DNA of 9,579 nt from Actinomycetota bacterium (lineage in GTDB: Bacteria; Actinomycetota; Coriobacteriia; Coriobacteriales; RUG844). The notes under the pieces are model-generated. The model was not told the origin of the DNA. It made no database searches and was given only the letters and a program-made list of their open reading frames with translations. Below are positions 8,615-9,579 of this stretch, piece after piece. The DNA is taken from NCBI GenBank assembly GCA_013335845.1, contig JAAXUU010000032.1, positions 1 to 9,579 on the forward strand, written 5' to 3'. The position numbers and the translations under genes were made by a program. Position 1 is the first letter of the stretch; every line of letters starts with the position of its first letter.

Positions 8615-9579
8615 GCGTCCCACCCCCCAACACGATTCCACAATCGAGCGTGGGGCAGACACCGCAGTCGGTGCACGACGAGAATGTGCAGTCGGGAGTG
8701 GTTTGCGCCTCGAACGCTTTCCTGTACTCATCCTTCATGAATTCAATCGAAACACCCGTGGAGATATGCTCCCACGGGAGATGATCTGCAAGATCGAAAG
8801 AACGGGCAGAGATCTCATCGAGGGACACCCCGGCTTTTGTTGCCGCATCCGTCCAGAAAGCAAGCGAGAAGTGCTCGCGCCACGCATCGAAACGAGCGCC
8901 ATTCTCCCATGCATGCAGTATGACAGCGCCCATTTCACGACCACCCCGTGCGATGGTGCTCTCTACGAAGGAAGTGGATGAATCATGCCAATGGAAATCC
9001 ACTCCTTTACCGGGCATGGCACTTCTGATAAGCGCTATGCGTCGTTCGATTTCGTCGGATGGTATCTGCCCACACCACTGGAACGGCGTATGCGGTTTAG
9101 GGACGAATAATGCGCAGGAAACACTCATCCGTACATTTCCCCGCTCCTGATTCGGTACGGAGTCCTTAGCGGTCTCATATGCGCGCCTTACCAGCTTCCC
9201 CATACCGATGAGATCCTCGTCGGTTTCACCGGGTAGACCGCACATGAAGTAGAGTTTAAGTCGCCTCCAGCCGGCGGAGAAAGCCGAGGAAATCGCTGTG
9301 AGTAGGTCCTCCTCGGTGATGTTCTTGTTTATGATGTCACGCAAGCGTTGTGTCCCGGCCTCGGGGGCAAACGTCAGTCCACCTTTCTTCTCGCCCGCCA
9401 CCAGTTGGGCGATGTCGACTCCGAAAGCATCGACACGTTGGGAAGGTATGGAAATGGATATGCCGGTGCTCTCCAGCCGTCGATTGAGTCGATGCAGGAT
9501 ATCCTCGATCTGGGAGTGATCGGTCGTCGAAAGAGAAGTCAGGGAAGCTTCATCATATCCGGAACATGCAAGACCTTGA
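8607..9579 (-). CDS. TIGR03960-type B12-binding radical SAM protein (5' end outside the window)
   Basis: C-terminal 323 residues of a larger protein; the frame stays open to the right edge. The visible part begins QGLACSGYDEASLTSLSTTD and contains RLNRRLESTGISISIPSQR, GGLTFAPEAGTQRLRDIINK and LKLYFMCGLPGETDEDL. These are typical of the radical SAM barrel of TIGR03960 proteins. The CxxxCxxC cluster motif and the cobalamin-binding domain expected for the family would lie upstream, outside this window. The C-terminus has a Cys-rich segment (C-x4-C-x2-C-x2-C-x4-C near 8625-8675) that could bind an auxiliary iron-sulfur cluster. The substrate is unknown. The gene overlaps DUF2344 by 8 nt. A GTG at 9401 is merely an internal Val codon. 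Confidence 0.9.
   Translation of the reverse strand, partial: QGLACSGYDEASLTSLSTTDHSQIEDILHRLNRRLESTGISISIPSQRVDAFGVDIAQLVAGEKKGGLTFAPEAGTQRLRDIINKNITEEDLLTAISSAFSAGWRRLKLYFMCGLPGETDEDLIGMGKLVRRAYETAKDSVPNQERGNVRMSVSCALFVPKPHTPFQWCGQIPSDEIERRIALIRSAMPGKGVDFHWHDSSTSFVESTIARGGREMGAVILHAWENGARFDAWREHFSLAFWTDAATKAGVSLDEISARSFDLADHLPWEHISTGVSIEFMKDEYRKAFEAQTTPDCTFSSCTDCGVCPTLDCGIVLGGGTRG

Noticed and set aside
8615..8731. 39-codon N-terminal extension of the DUF2344 protein
   Set aside because: It overlaps the conserved Cys-rich end of the radical SAM gene in another frame; the GTG at 8614 fits the family start.

Overview
The window looks like an ordinary, compact stretch of bacterial chromosome. 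It carries housekeeping genes almost entirely on the minus strand, plus one plus-strand gene, dinB, at the left edge that converges on them. Base composition looks close to 50% GC. The minus-strand order is: B12-type radical SAM protein, DUF2344 protein, rplU, rpmA, obgE, proB, proA, nadD, yqeK, rsfS. This order and the protein sequences (Obg with an acidic tail, L21 with an Ala/Lys/Thr tail, the TIGR03960/TIGR03936-type pair) resemble Actinomycetota of the class Coriobacteriia (a moderate-GC member). That placement rests on recalled gene order and protein flavour, not on a search.

Layout from left to right. Positions 90-1376 (+) hold dinB, the translesion DNA polymerase IV. Only 16 bp separate its stop from that of rsfS, and an imperfect hairpin spans the junction. 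Reading leftward on the minus strand from the right edge: a radical SAM protein whose 5' part lies outside the window (8607-9579) overlaps a DUF2344 gene (7907-8614). Next comes a good sigma-70-type promoter (7823-7851) and the ribosomal protein genes rplU (7403-7783) and rpmA (7129-7383), closed by a strong intrinsic terminator (7067-7101). Immediately after it, a perfect TATAAT probably restarts transcription for obgE (5586-7028). obgE overlaps proB (4454-5596), and proA (3148-4419), nadD (2453-3148), yqeK (1859-2449) and rsfS (1393-1797) follow with gaps of at most 61 nt or small overlaps. This looks like one long operon.

Functionally the cluster combines ribosome production and silencing (L21, L27, ObgE, RsfS), the first two steps of proline synthesis from glutamate (ProB, ProA), NAD synthesis (NadD) and probable Ap4A hydrolysis (YqeK). 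It is a growth- and ribosome-linked set rather than an accessory island. Three start sites were moved from the longest possible frame on ribosome-binding-site and homology grounds: obgE to 7028, proB to 5596 and DUF2344 to 8614.

I saw no insertion sequence, prophage, CRISPR array, tRNA or rRNA, and no gene-free stretch longer than about 300 bases. No convincing undescribed multi-gene system is visible. The features most worth a second look are a perfect 15-bp inverted repeat inside dinB, an 18-bp tandem repeat at the end of obgE that contains the proB start codon, and the terminator-promoter relay between rpmA and obgE. The radical SAM/DUF2344 pair is conserved but functionally uncharacterised.
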